Part shown: piece by piece, positions 1 through 7,593 of the stretch
How the letters are laid out: every line of letters begins with the position of its first letter
How positions within the stretch are numbered: position 1 is the stretch's first letter
DNA from: JBEKDJ01 sp050014415
GTDB taxonomy: Bacteria > Desulfobacterota > BSN033 > UBA1163
NCBI GenBank assembly: GCA_050014415.1
Contig: JBEKDJ010000004.1
Location: 1 to 38,021 of the forward strand
Direction: 5' to 3'
DNA length: 38,021 nucleotides
Made by a program: the position numbers and the translations under genes
The notes under the pieces: generated by a model
What the model was told of the DNA's origin: nothing
The model's input: only the letters and a program-made list of their open reading frames with translations
Databases searched by the model: none

Positions 1-886
1 AGGACTGACCCAGTTTGAGGTTGAAGAAGTCCTGCCGGTTGGTCGTAGTCCTGAACTGATGAAGGATCTCAGCGGGGTCCACGAATTGAGAGAATAGCTG
101 GGAGTAATGGTAGCCTCTCTTGTCGGTGATCGATGGTTTTTTGGCGACCCATTCCCCGAAGGCTGGGTTGAGTTCAGCCTTGCAGCTGGAACAGGCCCGG
201 ATGACCCTTCCTCCAATTTCCAGAAGGCAATCAGGGAAGGTGTCTTCAAGGCACGTGGATTCACCGCAACCCTGACATTTCAGGAGCCAATACCTCTGGT
301 CGGTTTCCTGGAAGGCCTTATCAATCCCATAATCCGGAAGGGTAGGGTTCGAGAGCTTCAAGACCTCTTTAAACTCGCTATGGGCCATGCGCTCCATGGC
401 CATATCAACAGCATTCTGTGGGGCCTCATCGAGTTCATCAAAAATGATTAGATCCGCCGGCACAGATTTTAGGCTTACCCTTGACCGCATTCCTCTGAGG
501 TAGAGAAAAGCATTCCAGATCCTCTTAATCCCAGCGCTGTCGGTATCTCGAATCCATTTCCCAATGGTATCCGGATTGTCATCTATCAGAGGATCGATTC
601 TGCCCTTGCTAAAGTCGGTTACATCAGACTTAGAAGGGAATAGGTAAAGAATCCCTCTGTAGTCCCCGTACCTGGCCCCGTAAGCCATTTTGAGCATTCC
701 CTTTGAGGTAAGGCCCATCTGTGCGGCTTTCATCTCAATCATGTGAGAGTGTTGATCCTGGTATGGAGTCTTCAGGTATTCATGGCGTTCGAAGGTGAAG
801 GGCCTTCCGTCCAAGATGATCGAGGATCGTTCAACCCATTCGTGGAAGGGAAGGACACTACCAGAATCCCCAAACTCCTCATCAAT
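1..886 (-). CDS. Phage terminase large subunit, GpA-like (partial, runs off left edge)
   Basis: The minus-strand frame is open from about base 910 to the left edge, so the C-terminus is missing. The protein would be the ATPase/nuclease motor that packages DNA into phage heads. Visible features are a Walker-A-like AQMGLTSKG, a Walker-B-like LIIFDELDE, and a CQGC...CSSC zinc-finger pair followed by RGYHYSQL, all typical of the lambda GpA terminase family. It lies directly downstream of the small-terminase-like gene, and the stop of that gene overlaps the start region. No ATG, GTG or TTG sits in frame between the upstream TAG (913-911) and the conserved N-terminal FHEWVERS. Only ATT (886) or CTG (898) are available, so the start is uncertain. 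Family assignment comes from motifs and is fairly secure; completeness is unknown. Confidence 0.82.
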   Translation of the reverse strand, partial: MDEEFGDSGSVLPFHEWVERSSIILDGRPFTFERHEYLKTPYQDQHSHMIEMKAAQMGLTSKGMLKMAYGARYGDYRGILYLFPSKSDVTDFSKGRIDPLIDDNPDTIGKWIRDTDSAGIKRIWNAFLYLRGMRSRVSLKSVPADLIIFDELDEAPQNAVDMAMERMAHSEFKEVLKLSNPTLPDYGIDKAFQETDQRYWLLKCQGCGESTCLEDTFPDCLLEIGGRVIRACSSCKAELNPAFGEWVAKKPSITDKRGYHYSQLFSQFVDPAEILHQFRTTTNRQDFFNLKLGQS

Positions 887-1349
887 TGATTGAAACAGAT
901 TGTCGAAGAGCTAGAGTTCTGAAGATGTCTAACTGCAAGTTCAGTTGCCCCCGAATCTCCTGCATCGCCTTTAAAGCCAGTTCCCGGGGGTCCTTGAATT
1001 TGTACTCTGTAACATTCTCTTCACTTCCTCGAACCTTTACCTTCCTGACTTGCGATTCCAGTATCTGAAGAGCTTCTTGATCACCCCGGTTCCACCTCAT
1101 CAACAGGTCCAAGAGTTCATTCGCATTCTGATTGATTTTTTGAAGCTGGCCAATGGTGTCAAGGTGCCTGCCTACAACCTTATGGGCACTCTCCAAAGCC
1201 ACATTCTTGACCACCGCCACTTTTAATTCATTCTTCGCTTTTGATATGGCCCCATCAGTAACCCCAAAATATTGAGCAATTTCTCTTTGTGGTTTACCTT
1301 CTCCAAGCATTTGATCTAACATCACTCTGTCTATTTTGGGCTTTGGCAT
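882..1349 (-). CDS. Small-terminase-like DNA-binding protein
   Basis: This 155-residue protein has an N-terminal helix-turn-helix (REIAQYFGVTDGAISKAKNE, about residues 23-42) followed by a long charged helical region, the usual plan of a phage small terminase (TerS) that recognises the packaging site. Position is the main support for function: it lies immediately upstream of the large terminase on the same strand, with its stop overlapping the start region of that gene. The ATG is preceded by a weak AGGTTGG. It is 70 bases downstream of the excisionase-like gene, so the three may be cotranscribed leftward. A generic phage regulator with the same fold cannot be excluded. Confidence 0.6.
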   Translation of the reverse strand: MPKPKIDRVMLDQMLGEGKPQREIAQYFGVTDGAISKAKNELKVAVVKNVALESAHKVVGRHLDTIGQLQKINQNANELLDLLMRWNRGDQEALQILESQVRKVKVRGSEENVTEYKFKDPRELALKAMQEIRGQLNLQLDIFRTLALRQSVSIN

Positions 1350-1419
1350 TTTACCAACCTAAGTAAAAGTTGAGGTAATTGGTTAATTTTTAACTATGAC
1401 GATGGCATCTTCTTATCTT

Positions 1420-1593
1420 TCACTTCTGGGAATTACCTTCAAACCAGGCAATGACCTGAGTTTTGGGGAACCGAATCACGTCTTGGTGTTTTATTACCGG
1501 CATCCCCCTTTTTATGAGGTGATAAATAGTCGACTTCGATACCTTGAAAAGAGCTTGCAGGTCTTTGAATGTAAGAAACTCCTCTGTCCCCAC
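1420..1593 (-). CDS. Excisionase/AlpA-like HTH_17 protein (57 aa)
   Basis: This small gene starts at GTG 1593 and encodes 57 residues. The sequence reads FLTFKDLQALFKVSKSTIYH, then LIKRGMPVIKH, then a short wing VIRFPKTQVIAWFEGN. This is the winged helix-turn-helix plan of the MerR-like HTH_17 family, which includes phage excisionases and AlpA regulators. An AAGGAGG lies 15 bases upstream of the GTG, somewhat far for a ribosome site, and no ATG is available in frame after the preceding TAG. It is the gene closest to the tRNA-Val half site, where an excisionase would act. Excisionase function is inferred from fold and position; a transcriptional regulator of the terminase genes is the alternative. 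Confidence 0.65.
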   Translation of the reverse strand: MGTEEFLTFKDLQALFKVSKSTIYHLIKRGMPVIKHQDVIRFPKTQVIAWFEGNSQK

Positions 1594-1655
1594 GATTTTC
1601 TCTGTTTGCCTCCTTATCTCAAAAAATTTCTAAAAAACCTTTTCCTCCCAGCACA

Positions 1656-1709
1656 GTGGGAAGGCCTCCCAAGAAATCTGTTTGTAAAACACTGGGTCGG
1701 CCTTCCCAC
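1656..1709. repeat. 11-bp perfect inverted repeat upstream of the excisionase-like gene
   Basis: GTGGGAAGGCC (1656-1666) is repeated as its exact reverse complement at 1699-1709, with a 32-base spacer. It lies upstream of the excisionase-like gene and inside the element, so an operator or a recombination accessory site is plausible. No T-run follows that would make it a simple terminator. Confidence 0.6.
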
Positions 1710-1725
1710 TTTCCAGTAATTTTGT

Positions 1726-1746
1726 GTTTCCAAATTGTTTCCATAT
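1726..1746 (+). repeat. Tandem GTTTCCAWAT direct repeat (possible Int/Xis arm site)
   Basis: GTTTCCAAAT (1726-1735) and GTTTCCATAT (1737-1746) are repeated with an 11-base period, about one helical turn. They lie between the excisionase-like gene and the tRNA-Val half site. Arm-type or excisionase sites of integrating phages are often arranged in this way. The function is inference. Confidence 0.4.
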
Positions 1747-1860
1747 AACTCTTGGCAAGCCAAAATTTCCTTTAATTTTCGTTGGTAAATATTATATGTT
1801 TATCTTTGATCTTTTTAATAAATACTTAAAAGAAATTAATGGGTTGCATTTTTCTTCCTC

Positions 1861-1910
1861 CCTGCTTCACACGCAGGAAGTCACTGGTTCAAATCCAGTA
1901 GCGCCCACCA
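1861..1910 (+). other. attR-type site: 3' half of tRNA-Val(CAC)
   Basis: These 50 bases form a perfect 3' half of a tRNA. They contain a CCTGC/GCAGG anticodon stem with loop TTCACAC (anticodon CAC, valine), a five-base variable loop, an ACTGG/CCAGT T stem, the 3' acceptor strand AGCGCCC, then A and an encoded CCA. Nothing upstream can supply the 5' acceptor strand or D arm. Because the tRNA reads rightward, a lone 3' half marks the right end of an element integrated in the gene. The complete tRNA-Val is therefore predicted to the left of the window. Confidence 0.8.
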
Positions 1911-2203
1911 AGATCCCAGGCACCCCACCTCATTCCTCTCTCGATGAGGGTCCGGATAATCCTTAGATAATTCTCTCGGCTTTTGTAAACCATTAGTGAC
2001 CACAGAGAGTATTTCTACATCGGTTGAATCCATTTTCTCAACCCGTCCATAGGTTGTTATCCTCTTTTCCGATCGAAAATCAACCAACTTAAGAAATACA
2101 ATATTCTTCTTCATAAATTAATATATTGGCTGTATTTGCTTCTGGGGTTGTCATGGTCATCTTTGAACAAGATATAGCAGAAATTTTCCACGGACACGGC
2201 TGA
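1911..2203. other. Intergenic, no supported gene
   Basis: This is chromosomal flank next to the tRNA half. A 77-codon minus-strand frame (2114-1881) exists, but its last codons run antisense through the tRNA half and no family is recognisable, so it is not called. The AT-rich stretch around 2100-2140 could hold a promoter. Confidence 0.4.
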
Positions 2204-2428
2204 ACCCTTCGTAAGAAGGGTATGGAAATCGAAGGTACGATAGCATTGATCATCCGAGATAACGGTCAGGGATTCGATGTGAAGGAGATACTCTCCATGG
2301 AGAGTTATAGAACTGGATTGGGTCTTGGTAGCATGAAAGAGCGAGCAGAACTTTTAGGCGGATTCTTTTCAATTGAGTCCGCCAAGGGAACGGGTACAGT
2401 TGTTCGTGTATCTTGGCCAATCAAATAA
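2204..2428 (+). pseudogene. Remnant of a NarL/DegS-type sensor histidine kinase (ATPase end only)
   Basis: From ATG 2222 only 68 residues remain. They show the G1 box RDNGQGFD and the G2 region GLGLGSMKERAELLGG, followed by SAKGTGTVVRVSWP. This is the extreme C-terminal half of a HATPase domain of the HPK7 (NarX/DegS-like) kinases. The N box, dimerisation/phosphoacceptor helix and sensor domain are absent, and an in-frame TGA stands at 2201-2203. Just before the ATG, 2204-2221 form a perfect 7-bp hairpin with a GTAA loop. The remnant lies near the integration junction, which may explain the decay. No function is expected. Confidence 0.65.
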
Positions 2429-2608
2429 TGATCATCCCTATTTCATGAATCTATCCTTGTTGTATGTCAGAGGACTCATTTTCAATCAGAAATCATCCGT
2501 TTTCTTATTAACCCGGGTTGATGAGTAGTAGACGAAGCCGTCGGGCAGGGGTTATCTTCACACTGTCAGGTTGACTCTCAACGCATCCGGCAGTTCAGAG
2601 TACCCGAT

Positions 2609-3115
2609 CTACAATCTATTCAAGATATCCCGAAGGAATTTAACGGCGTGGCCATAGATTCCAGGCACATTACTTTCCGGAGGACCTGCTACATTGAGTA
2701 CCTTGATTCTATTCATCTTCTCCCATTCTTCAACAGTCTCTGGATCTCCTCCCACCGACAGGTCAACTACCCAACATGGTTTTTTGTGTTTTTGTGCAAA
2801 CCTTATTGTTAACGCCGTTCCTCCTGTCGGGTGTGCCCAAGTTAGAATGAGAGTTCCATCAGATTCTTTCACGTTCTTTTCAGTCCTTATCGGGTAACGT
2901 GCAGAAGTGGTTTCCTGGAGCGGATAACTTGCATCAATCGGTCCATCTTCGGCTTTCCGTCCCTTTGGACACCATCCGCCACAAGAAATGCCCAGCTCTA
3001 AAGCTACATCCAAAGCCGCCCGGTCCACCCCTGTTTGACCTCCGGAGATAATTTTCTCAATGTGAAAGAGGTTCTCCTTAAGGGCTCCTTCCAGTATCCT
3101 ATCTTTTATCCTCAT
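2609..3115 (-). CDS. Putative molybdenum carrier / SLOG-like Rossmann protein
   Basis: This 168-residue protein carries the signature IISGGQTGVDRAALDVALE (about residues 22-40), then CGGWCPKGRKAEDGPI, RTEKNV, SDGTLIL and TGGTALT. These match the putative molybdenum carrier family (PF12694), which is related to the SLOG/YpsA nucleotide-binding fold. Family members are thought to bind molybdenum cofactor or a nucleotide; the ligand here is unknown. The first 17-20 residues extend beyond the usual family start and no clear ribosome site precedes the ATG, so a shorter form is possible. It stands alone, divergent from yebC. Confidence 0.75.
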   Translation of the reverse strand: MRIKDRILEGALKENLFHIEKIISGGQTGVDRAALDVALELGISCGGWCPKGRKAEDGPIDASYPLQETTSARYPIRTEKNVKESDGTLILTWAHPTGGTALTIRFAQKHKKPCWVVDLSVGGDPETVEEWEKMNRIKVLNVAGPPESNVPGIYGHAVKFLRDILNRL

Positions 3116-3220
3116 CTGCTATAAGTTTGGTGTAACCTTCTTTGACAATCTTGTTTTAACCTCGATGAGAGTCTATCAAATTGAGATGGATGGGTCAATA
3201 GAATCGCCAATTTTTTTTCC

Positions 3221-3247
3221 TTGATTTTTCTTTTTAGATGTTATAAT
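3221..3247 (+). promoter_or_regulatory. Sigma-70-type promoter upstream of yebC
   Basis: TTGATT (3221-3226) and a perfect TATAAT (3242-3247) are separated by 15 bases, slightly short. The roughly 180-base leader to yebC at 3428 contains no recognisable gene or riboswitch. The wider gap (3116-3427) is AT-rich and otherwise empty. Confidence 0.5.
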
Positions 3248-3427
3248 GTTCTTCAGATTATACTTCATAAATAATCTTTACGTTCTAACAAGTTACGATC
3301 CTTTTGTGGACGTTGCAGACTCAGCAGGTCATTGATTGAAATTCGGGAGCGTCCGCCATTTTTGGAAAGTGGAAAATGGTTTAAATAACGACCTCCCACA
3401 TTCCACTGTCTGCCTTCGGAGAAAGAG

Positions 3428-4177
3428 ATGTCAGGACATTCAAAATGGAGTACGATTAAACGGAAGAAAGGCGCGGCTGATTCCAAACGGGGGAAGCTCT
3501 TTACCAAGGTCATCAAGGAGATCATGGTTGCAGCCCGTTTCGGCGGCGGGGATATCAATGCCAATCCGAGGCTTCGAACAGCAGTGAACGAAGCCAAAGC
3601 CGAGAATATGCCAAAGGAAAATATTGAAAGGGCGATTAAGAAAGGAACTGGAGAACTGGAAGGCGTTAACTACGAAGAGCTGACCTACGAGGGTTATGGA
3701 CCGGGCGGAGTAGCCATGATGTTGGAGGTGTTGACAGATAATAAGAATCGTACCGTAGCGGATGTAAGACACATCTTGTCAAAATATAATGGGAGCCTGG
3801 GTGAGGCGGGTTGCGTTTCATGGATGTTCGCGAAAAAGGGGTTGATTTCGATAGACAGAAGTGGTGTCGACGAAGACCGCTTGATCGAAGTGGCTTTGGA
3901 TGCGGGAGCCCTCGATATCAAGGACACAAGCAAAGAGTTTGATGTGACGACCAATCCTTCAAATTTCGAAGCGGTGAAGAAAGTAATCGATGAGGCTGGT
4001 TTTAAGTCCAACTATGCTGAAGTGACCATGGTTCCTCAAAGCACCGTCCGTTTGACAGGAAAAGAGGCCGAGCAGATGCTGAAGATAATGGAGAGCCTCG
4101 AAGATTCCGATGACGTCCAGAAGGTTTATGCCAATTTCGATATTGCCGATGAGGAGATGGAACGACTCAGTGCATAG
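3428..4177 (+). CDS. yebC: YebC/PmpR family transcription/translation regulator
   Basis: This 249-residue protein begins MSGHSKWSTIKRKKGAADSK, the highly conserved N-terminus of the YebC/PmpR/TACO1 family. It continues with NMPKENIERAIKKGTGE and YEGYGPGGVAMM and ends with the usual acidic tail. Length matches the family (about 240-250). Members bind DNA and regulate transcription, and recent work links the family to relief of ribosome stalling at proline-rich sequences. GGAGAAAGAG directly precedes the ATG. The gene lies upstream of ruvC, a common arrangement, but a hairpin terminator separates them. Confidence 0.95.
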   Translation: MSGHSKWSTIKRKKGAADSKRGKLFTKVIKEIMVAARFGGGDINANPRLRTAVNEAKAENMPKENIERAIKKGTGELEGVNYEELTYEGYGPGGVAMMLEVLTDNKNRTVADVRHILSKYNGSLGEAGCVSWMFAKKGLISIDRSGVDEDRLIEVALDAGALDIKDTSKEFDVTTNPSNFEAVKKVIDEAGFKSNYAEVTMVPQSTVRLTGKEAEQMLKIMESLEDSDDVQKVYANFDIADEEMERLSA

Positions 4178-4199
4178 ACGGTCCGGTTTGAGTCAACTG

Positions 4200-4244
4200 A
4201 AAGCCACCACATTGTAAGGCGAAACTTTAGTGGGTGGCTTTTTT
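4200..4244 (+). terminator. Intrinsic terminator after yebC
   Basis: AAAGCCACC (4200-4208) pairs with GGTGGCTTT (4233-4241) and runs into a T tract. The loop is long (about 24 bases). It lies between yebC and ruvC and may only attenuate readthrough. Confidence 0.6.
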
Positions 4245-4266
4245 CACATCTGGTGAGGTTTTTCCT

Positions 4267-4752
4267 ATGAAGGCGATTGGAATCGATCCTGGTTTGGCCA
4301 TGACGGGCTTTGGAGTGGTTGAAGCCCTTCCTCGAAGAGGAAGGGCTTGTGATTGGGGGGCCATCCGAACAGAAGCGAATTCTCCTATCCCCCTGCGCTT
4401 GAAAATCATCTATCAAGAATTGAAAGGCCTTCTGGAGAAGTGGAGGCCGAATCTTCTCGTCCTGGAAGAAGTTTTTGTCCTGAAACAATTTCCAAAGGCA
4501 GCCATCCAGCTAGGGGAGGTCAGAGGGGTGATCTACCTTGCTGCTCAAGAGATGGATATCCCTGTGGTCGAAGTGAGACCGACAGAGGTGAAGAGTGCAT
4601 TGACCGGAAGTGGCCGGGCCGATAAGGAACAGATCAAGAGGGCGATCCGTCAAATTCTCAGCATCGAGATTCCCCTCAGCTCGAGCCACGCTGGCGACGC
4701 CCTCGCCTTGGCCTTGACCGGCCTATCCAGAAATGAGAACTTCAGATGGTGA
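4267..4752 (+). CDS. ruvC: Holliday junction endodeoxyribonuclease RuvC
   Basis: From ATG 4267 this encodes 161 residues, within the family range. It begins MKAIGIDPGLAMTGFG, containing the first catalytic Asp, followed by LVLEEVFV with a catalytic Glu and HAGDALALALTGL with the terminal His/Asp pair. RuvC cuts Holliday junctions symmetrically with Mg2+ in the RuvABC resolvasome. A start 33 bases upstream exists, but ATG 4267 puts the conserved motif at the N-terminus and follows a GGTGAGG. Downstream are ruvA and ruvB, so the full RuvABC set is together. Confidence 0.95.
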   Translation: MKAIGIDPGLAMTGFGVVEALPRRGRACDWGAIRTEANSPIPLRLKIIYQELKGLLEKWRPNLLVLEEVFVLKQFPKAAIQLGEVRGVIYLAAQEMDIPVVEVRPTEVKSALTGSGRADKEQIKRAIRQILSIEIPLSSSHAGDALALALTGLSRNENFRW

Positions 4753-4785
4753 CCTCCGCTTCCTAGAAAGAAGCAGAGAGATTCC

Positions 4786-4920
4786 AAATTCGAAGCACCA
4801 AATCCTAAACGAATATCAATGTTCAAAATACAAATACCCGAAACAAAGAATCTTAGAATCTTGAGATTTGGATTTGTTTGGGATTGAGATAATCGGATTC
4901 CGGGTTTGGATCGCTGGTAA
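4786..4920. repeat. Degenerate intergenic repeat (AAATTCGAAGCAC family)
   Basis: The ruvC-ruvA gap contains AAATTCGAAGCAC (4786-4798) followed by CAAATCC, CAAAATACAAAT and GATTTGGATTTG segments that are partly self-complementary. The same 13-mer occurs in reverse orientation at 13732-13747. The type resembles degenerate dispersed repeats of deltaproteobacterial genomes; no coding potential is seen. Confidence 0.5.
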
Positions 4921-4981
4921 CATTCAAAGAGATGCAGAAATAACTGGATAGCAATAGAGTAGAGTCTCAAGTGGAAAAAAG

Positions 4982-5614
4982 ATGATCAGATACATCGAAG
5001 GGAGATTGCTCAAGAAAGAAGAGGACCGGGTGGTGGTTCTGGCTAATGGTGTGGGCTACGAGATACTGCTCCCTGCCATTGTTCGAAAGACCTTCAGCTC
5101 CAAGAAGGCAGGTGAAGATGGAGAGATGGTGAAACTTTTCATCTATTATCACCAGACCGAACGACAACCCAAGCCCCTTCTTATCGGATTTAATTTTGAG
5201 GCGGAAAAGGAATTCTTCGAGAAATTCATTACGGTCGAGGATATTGGCCCGCCTACAGCAGTCAAGGCCCTCGTCTTGCCGATCCCCCAGATTGCCAAGG
5301 CTATCGAAGAGAGGGATTCGAAGAGCCTTGAAAGCCTGAAAGGAGTTGGCAGAAGGACAGCGGATAAAATCATCGCCACGTTGCAGGGAAAGGTTGGTAA
5401 ATTCGCTCTGATGATAGAGGATCAAATTCCGATCGATGTTGAGGTATCCGACTTTAAGAAACAGGTGGAAGAGGTCTTGGTGAGAGATCTTGGCCACAAA
5501 TCAAGTGAAGCACACCGATTGGTCAACGAGGCAATGTTGAGGAATCCCAATATCACCACACCTGAGGAATTATTCGAAGAGGTCTACCGAGGCCAGAAGG
5601 AGATTTCACCATAA
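4982..5614 (+). CDS. ruvA: Holliday junction branch migration protein RuvA
   Basis: This 210-residue protein begins MIRYIEGRLLKKEEDRVVVL with GVGYEI (domain I OB fold). Domain II has helix-hairpin-helix motifs around ITVEDIGPPTAVKAL and SLKGVGRRTADKIIATLQGK. A C-terminal domain III contacts RuvB. RuvA binds the four-way junction as a tetramer and loads RuvB. The ribosome site is weak (GTGGAAAA before the ATG). It follows ruvC by about 230 bases of repeat-bearing spacer and precedes ruvB closely, so ruvAB form a unit. Confidence 0.95.
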   Translation: MIRYIEGRLLKKEEDRVVVLANGVGYEILLPAIVRKTFSSKKAGEDGEMVKLFIYYHQTERQPKPLLIGFNFEAEKEFFEKFITVEDIGPPTAVKALVLPIPQIAKAIEERDSKSLESLKGVGRRTADKIIATLQGKVGKFALMIEDQIPIDVEVSDFKKQVEEVLVRDLGHKSSEAHRLVNEAMLRNPNITTPEELFEEVYRGQKEISP

Positions 5615-5644
5615 TTTGCTCGGTTGGGGAAGCGGGAGAGGAAG

Positions 5645-6706
5645 ATGAAGAATACCGAAGAGAGCAGACGACCTGATCTAAAGGTGGAAGCTGAGAAGAG
5701 TCAACCCGAGATCGAAGACTATCTCGATTTGAGACCTCGGAAGCTCTCCGAATACATCGGTCAAGGGCAGGTAGTTGAGACTCTGGAGATTGCAATCCAG
5801 GCAGCAAAGAGACGAGGGGAACCTCTCGACCACATCCTCTTTCACTCTCCTCCGGGGTTGGGAAAAACGACTCTCGCCCATATTATCGCTACAGAGATGG
5901 AGGTTCGTATCGTGACGACTTCCGGGCCTGCCATCGAGAAAGGTGGCGACCTCATCAGCATCCTCACCCATCTGGAACGAGGAGATGTTCTTTTTATCGA
6001 TGAAGTGCACCGCTTGCCCAAGGTAGTGGAAGAGTTCCTCTATCCGGCCATGGAGGATTTTTGCATCGATTTCATCTTTGATAAAGGGGCCCATGCCAGA
6101 AGCCATCGCTACCGGCTGCAACGATTCACCCTCGTGGGCGCAACCACACGAGCAGGACTTCTTTCAGCACCTCTTCGGGAACGGTTTGGGATTCTGAGGA
6201 ATCTCGATTTTTACAACGTAGAAGAGCTTTGCCGCGTGGTCAAACGCTCTGCTGCCCTTTTGGGAGTACCCATCGATGAAGGAGGGACTGAGGAGATTGC
6301 CAAGCGTTCCAGGGGTACGCCGAGAATCTCGAATCGCCTCCTCAAAAGGGTCAGGGATTTTGCCGAGATTCGTGGGCAGGGGAAGATCGAGAAAGAGATC
6401 GCCGATGAGGCGTTGCTTTTGGAAGGGGTTGACGAAATTGGGTTGACGAGTCTTGACCGAAGATTCTTGGAGACCATTATCCGGTATTACAAAGGGGGGC
6501 CGGTGGGTCTCGAAGCGATTGCTGCGACGTTACAGGAAGAAACGGATACGCTGGTCGATATGATCGAGCCCTTTCTCCTGAAGATCGGTTTTCTCGCGAG
6601 GATGCAGAACGGGAGGAAGGCGACAGAATTGACTTATCAACATTTTGGGATCCCCTATTCTGAATCCGGGCGACAGCTCTCCCTCCCTACCCGCAAAAAA
6701 AATTGA
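5645..6706 (+). CDS. ruvB: Holliday junction branch migration ATPase RuvB
   Basis: From ATG 5645 (preceded by GGGAGAGG) this encodes 353 residues. Motifs in order are LRPRKLSEYIGQ, Walker A SPPGLGKTTLAH, Walker B LFIDEVHRL, sensor 1 VGATTRAGLLSAPLRERFG, arginine finger region SRGTPRISNRLLKRVRD, and a C-terminal winged-helix domain ending ATELTYQHFGI. RuvB hexamers drive branch migration with RuvA. A TTG 21 bases upstream would add seven residues but has no better ribosome site. It converges on the metallophosphoesterase gene with a 22-base gap. Confidence 0.96.
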   Translation: MKNTEESRRPDLKVEAEKSQPEIEDYLDLRPRKLSEYIGQGQVVETLEIAIQAAKRRGEPLDHILFHSPPGLGKTTLAHIIATEMEVRIVTTSGPAIEKGGDLISILTHLERGDVLFIDEVHRLPKVVEEFLYPAMEDFCIDFIFDKGAHARSHRYRLQRFTLVGATTRAGLLSAPLRERFGILRNLDFYNVEELCRVVKRSAALLGVPIDEGGTEEIAKRSRGTPRISNRLLKRVRDFAEIRGQGKIEKEIADEALLLEGVDEIGLTSLDRRFLETIIRYYKGGPVGLEAIAATLQEETDTLVDMIEPFLLKIGFLARMQNGRKATELTYQHFGIPYSESGRQLSLPTRKKN

Positions 6707-6728
6707 TCCGTTCAAGAATTCGTTTGCC

Positions 6729-7592
6729 TCAGGTGAGTGCGAGCGTTTCGTGTGGGTTTTCCATTTCAAAGATAACGGCATGGAGTCTACAAAGGCCTTT
6801 GCTCGTCCAAGCAGTCTGCCCTGGATTAATGGAGAGCGTCTCTCCAATTCGATCAAAATAGGCGCCGGAAAGTTCGGGTGATTCGTGGATGTGGCCATGA
6901 AGGGTTAAGAAGGGCTGATGCTTCTCAATAAAACTTCTGATGGACCGGCTTCCTCCTGATTTCCCTCCTTGAATGAGGTCCAAACGGGTCCCAAAAGGAG
7001 GAGAATGCATCACATAGATCACCTTGCTGTAGTCGAGAGGCTTCGGGAGTCGGGCCAAGTCCTCCTCAATGGTGTCTCGCTGCCTAAGATAGAGATACGG
7101 ATCGACGGCGATCAGTTGGCCAGTTAGATCAGAGGCTCTGACGTAGGATGGATTCTTCTGAGGAGGCCACGGTGCCTCTGGACCATCTCTCTTCTCATAC
7201 TCTTTGGGCCGAAATGGGGTCGGAGGAACAAAGGGGTAACCGATGAGTTCGTATCCGTTCTCAAGGAGATGACTTCTCCGGTCGAGATCGATGATCCCTT
7301 CTGTCGGCTCTTTGAAGAGGTGGGGATAACTCAGATCCCAGTTTCCAGGGATAAGGAAGATCTGTTTGACAGGACTCCTTTGTAAAATCCGCTTAAAGAA
7401 CGGGGAAAGAAACTGATCGATGAAGGTTTTCTGATAGGGGATCATGTCTTCATATCGTTTCGTCGGAGGAAGGGAAGGCAAAAGATCACCACCTATCGCG
7501 ATGATATTTGCTGAGGAAGAAGCAGCCAATTCAGAGAGTTCCTGGTAGAAGTGAATTTCACCGTGGAGATCTGAGGTATAGAGGAGTTTCAT
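6729..7592 (-). CDS. Calcineurin-like metallophosphoesterase
   Basis: This 287-residue protein shows the ordered metal-binding motifs of the family: TSDLHG near the N-terminus, GGDLLP, PGNWD, MHSPP and LHGHIHESP. These build a two-metal phosphoesterase site, so it should hydrolyse a phosphomono- or diester; the substrate cannot be read from the sequence. Its ATG lies directly after the stop of the LysW-like zinc-ribbon gene, so they are almost certainly cotranscribed and perhaps translationally coupled. No signal peptide is evident, suggesting a cytosolic enzyme. Confidence 0.85.
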   Translation of the reverse strand: MKLLYTSDLHGEIHFYQELSELAASSSANIIAIGGDLLPSLPPTKRYEDMIPYQKTFIDQFLSPFFKRILQRSPVKQIFLIPGNWDLSYPHLFKEPTEGIIDLDRRSHLLENGYELIGYPFVPPTPFRPKEYEKRDGPEAPWPPQKNPSYVRASDLTGQLIAVDPYLYLRQRDTIEEDLARLPKPLDYSKVIYVMHSPPFGTRLDLIQGGKSGGSRSIRSFIEKHQPFLTLHGHIHESPELSGAYFDRIGETLSINPGQTAWTSKGLCRLHAVIFEMENPHETLALT

Positions 7593-7593
7593 T

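Noticed and set aside
1396..1719. 107-codon plus-strand frame
   Set aside because: Antisense shadow of the excisionase-like gene and its inverted repeat; composition is not protein-like.
1881..2114. 77-codon minus-strand frame next to the tRNA half
   Set aside because: Its end runs antisense through the tRNA-Val half site; no family or ribosome site recognised.
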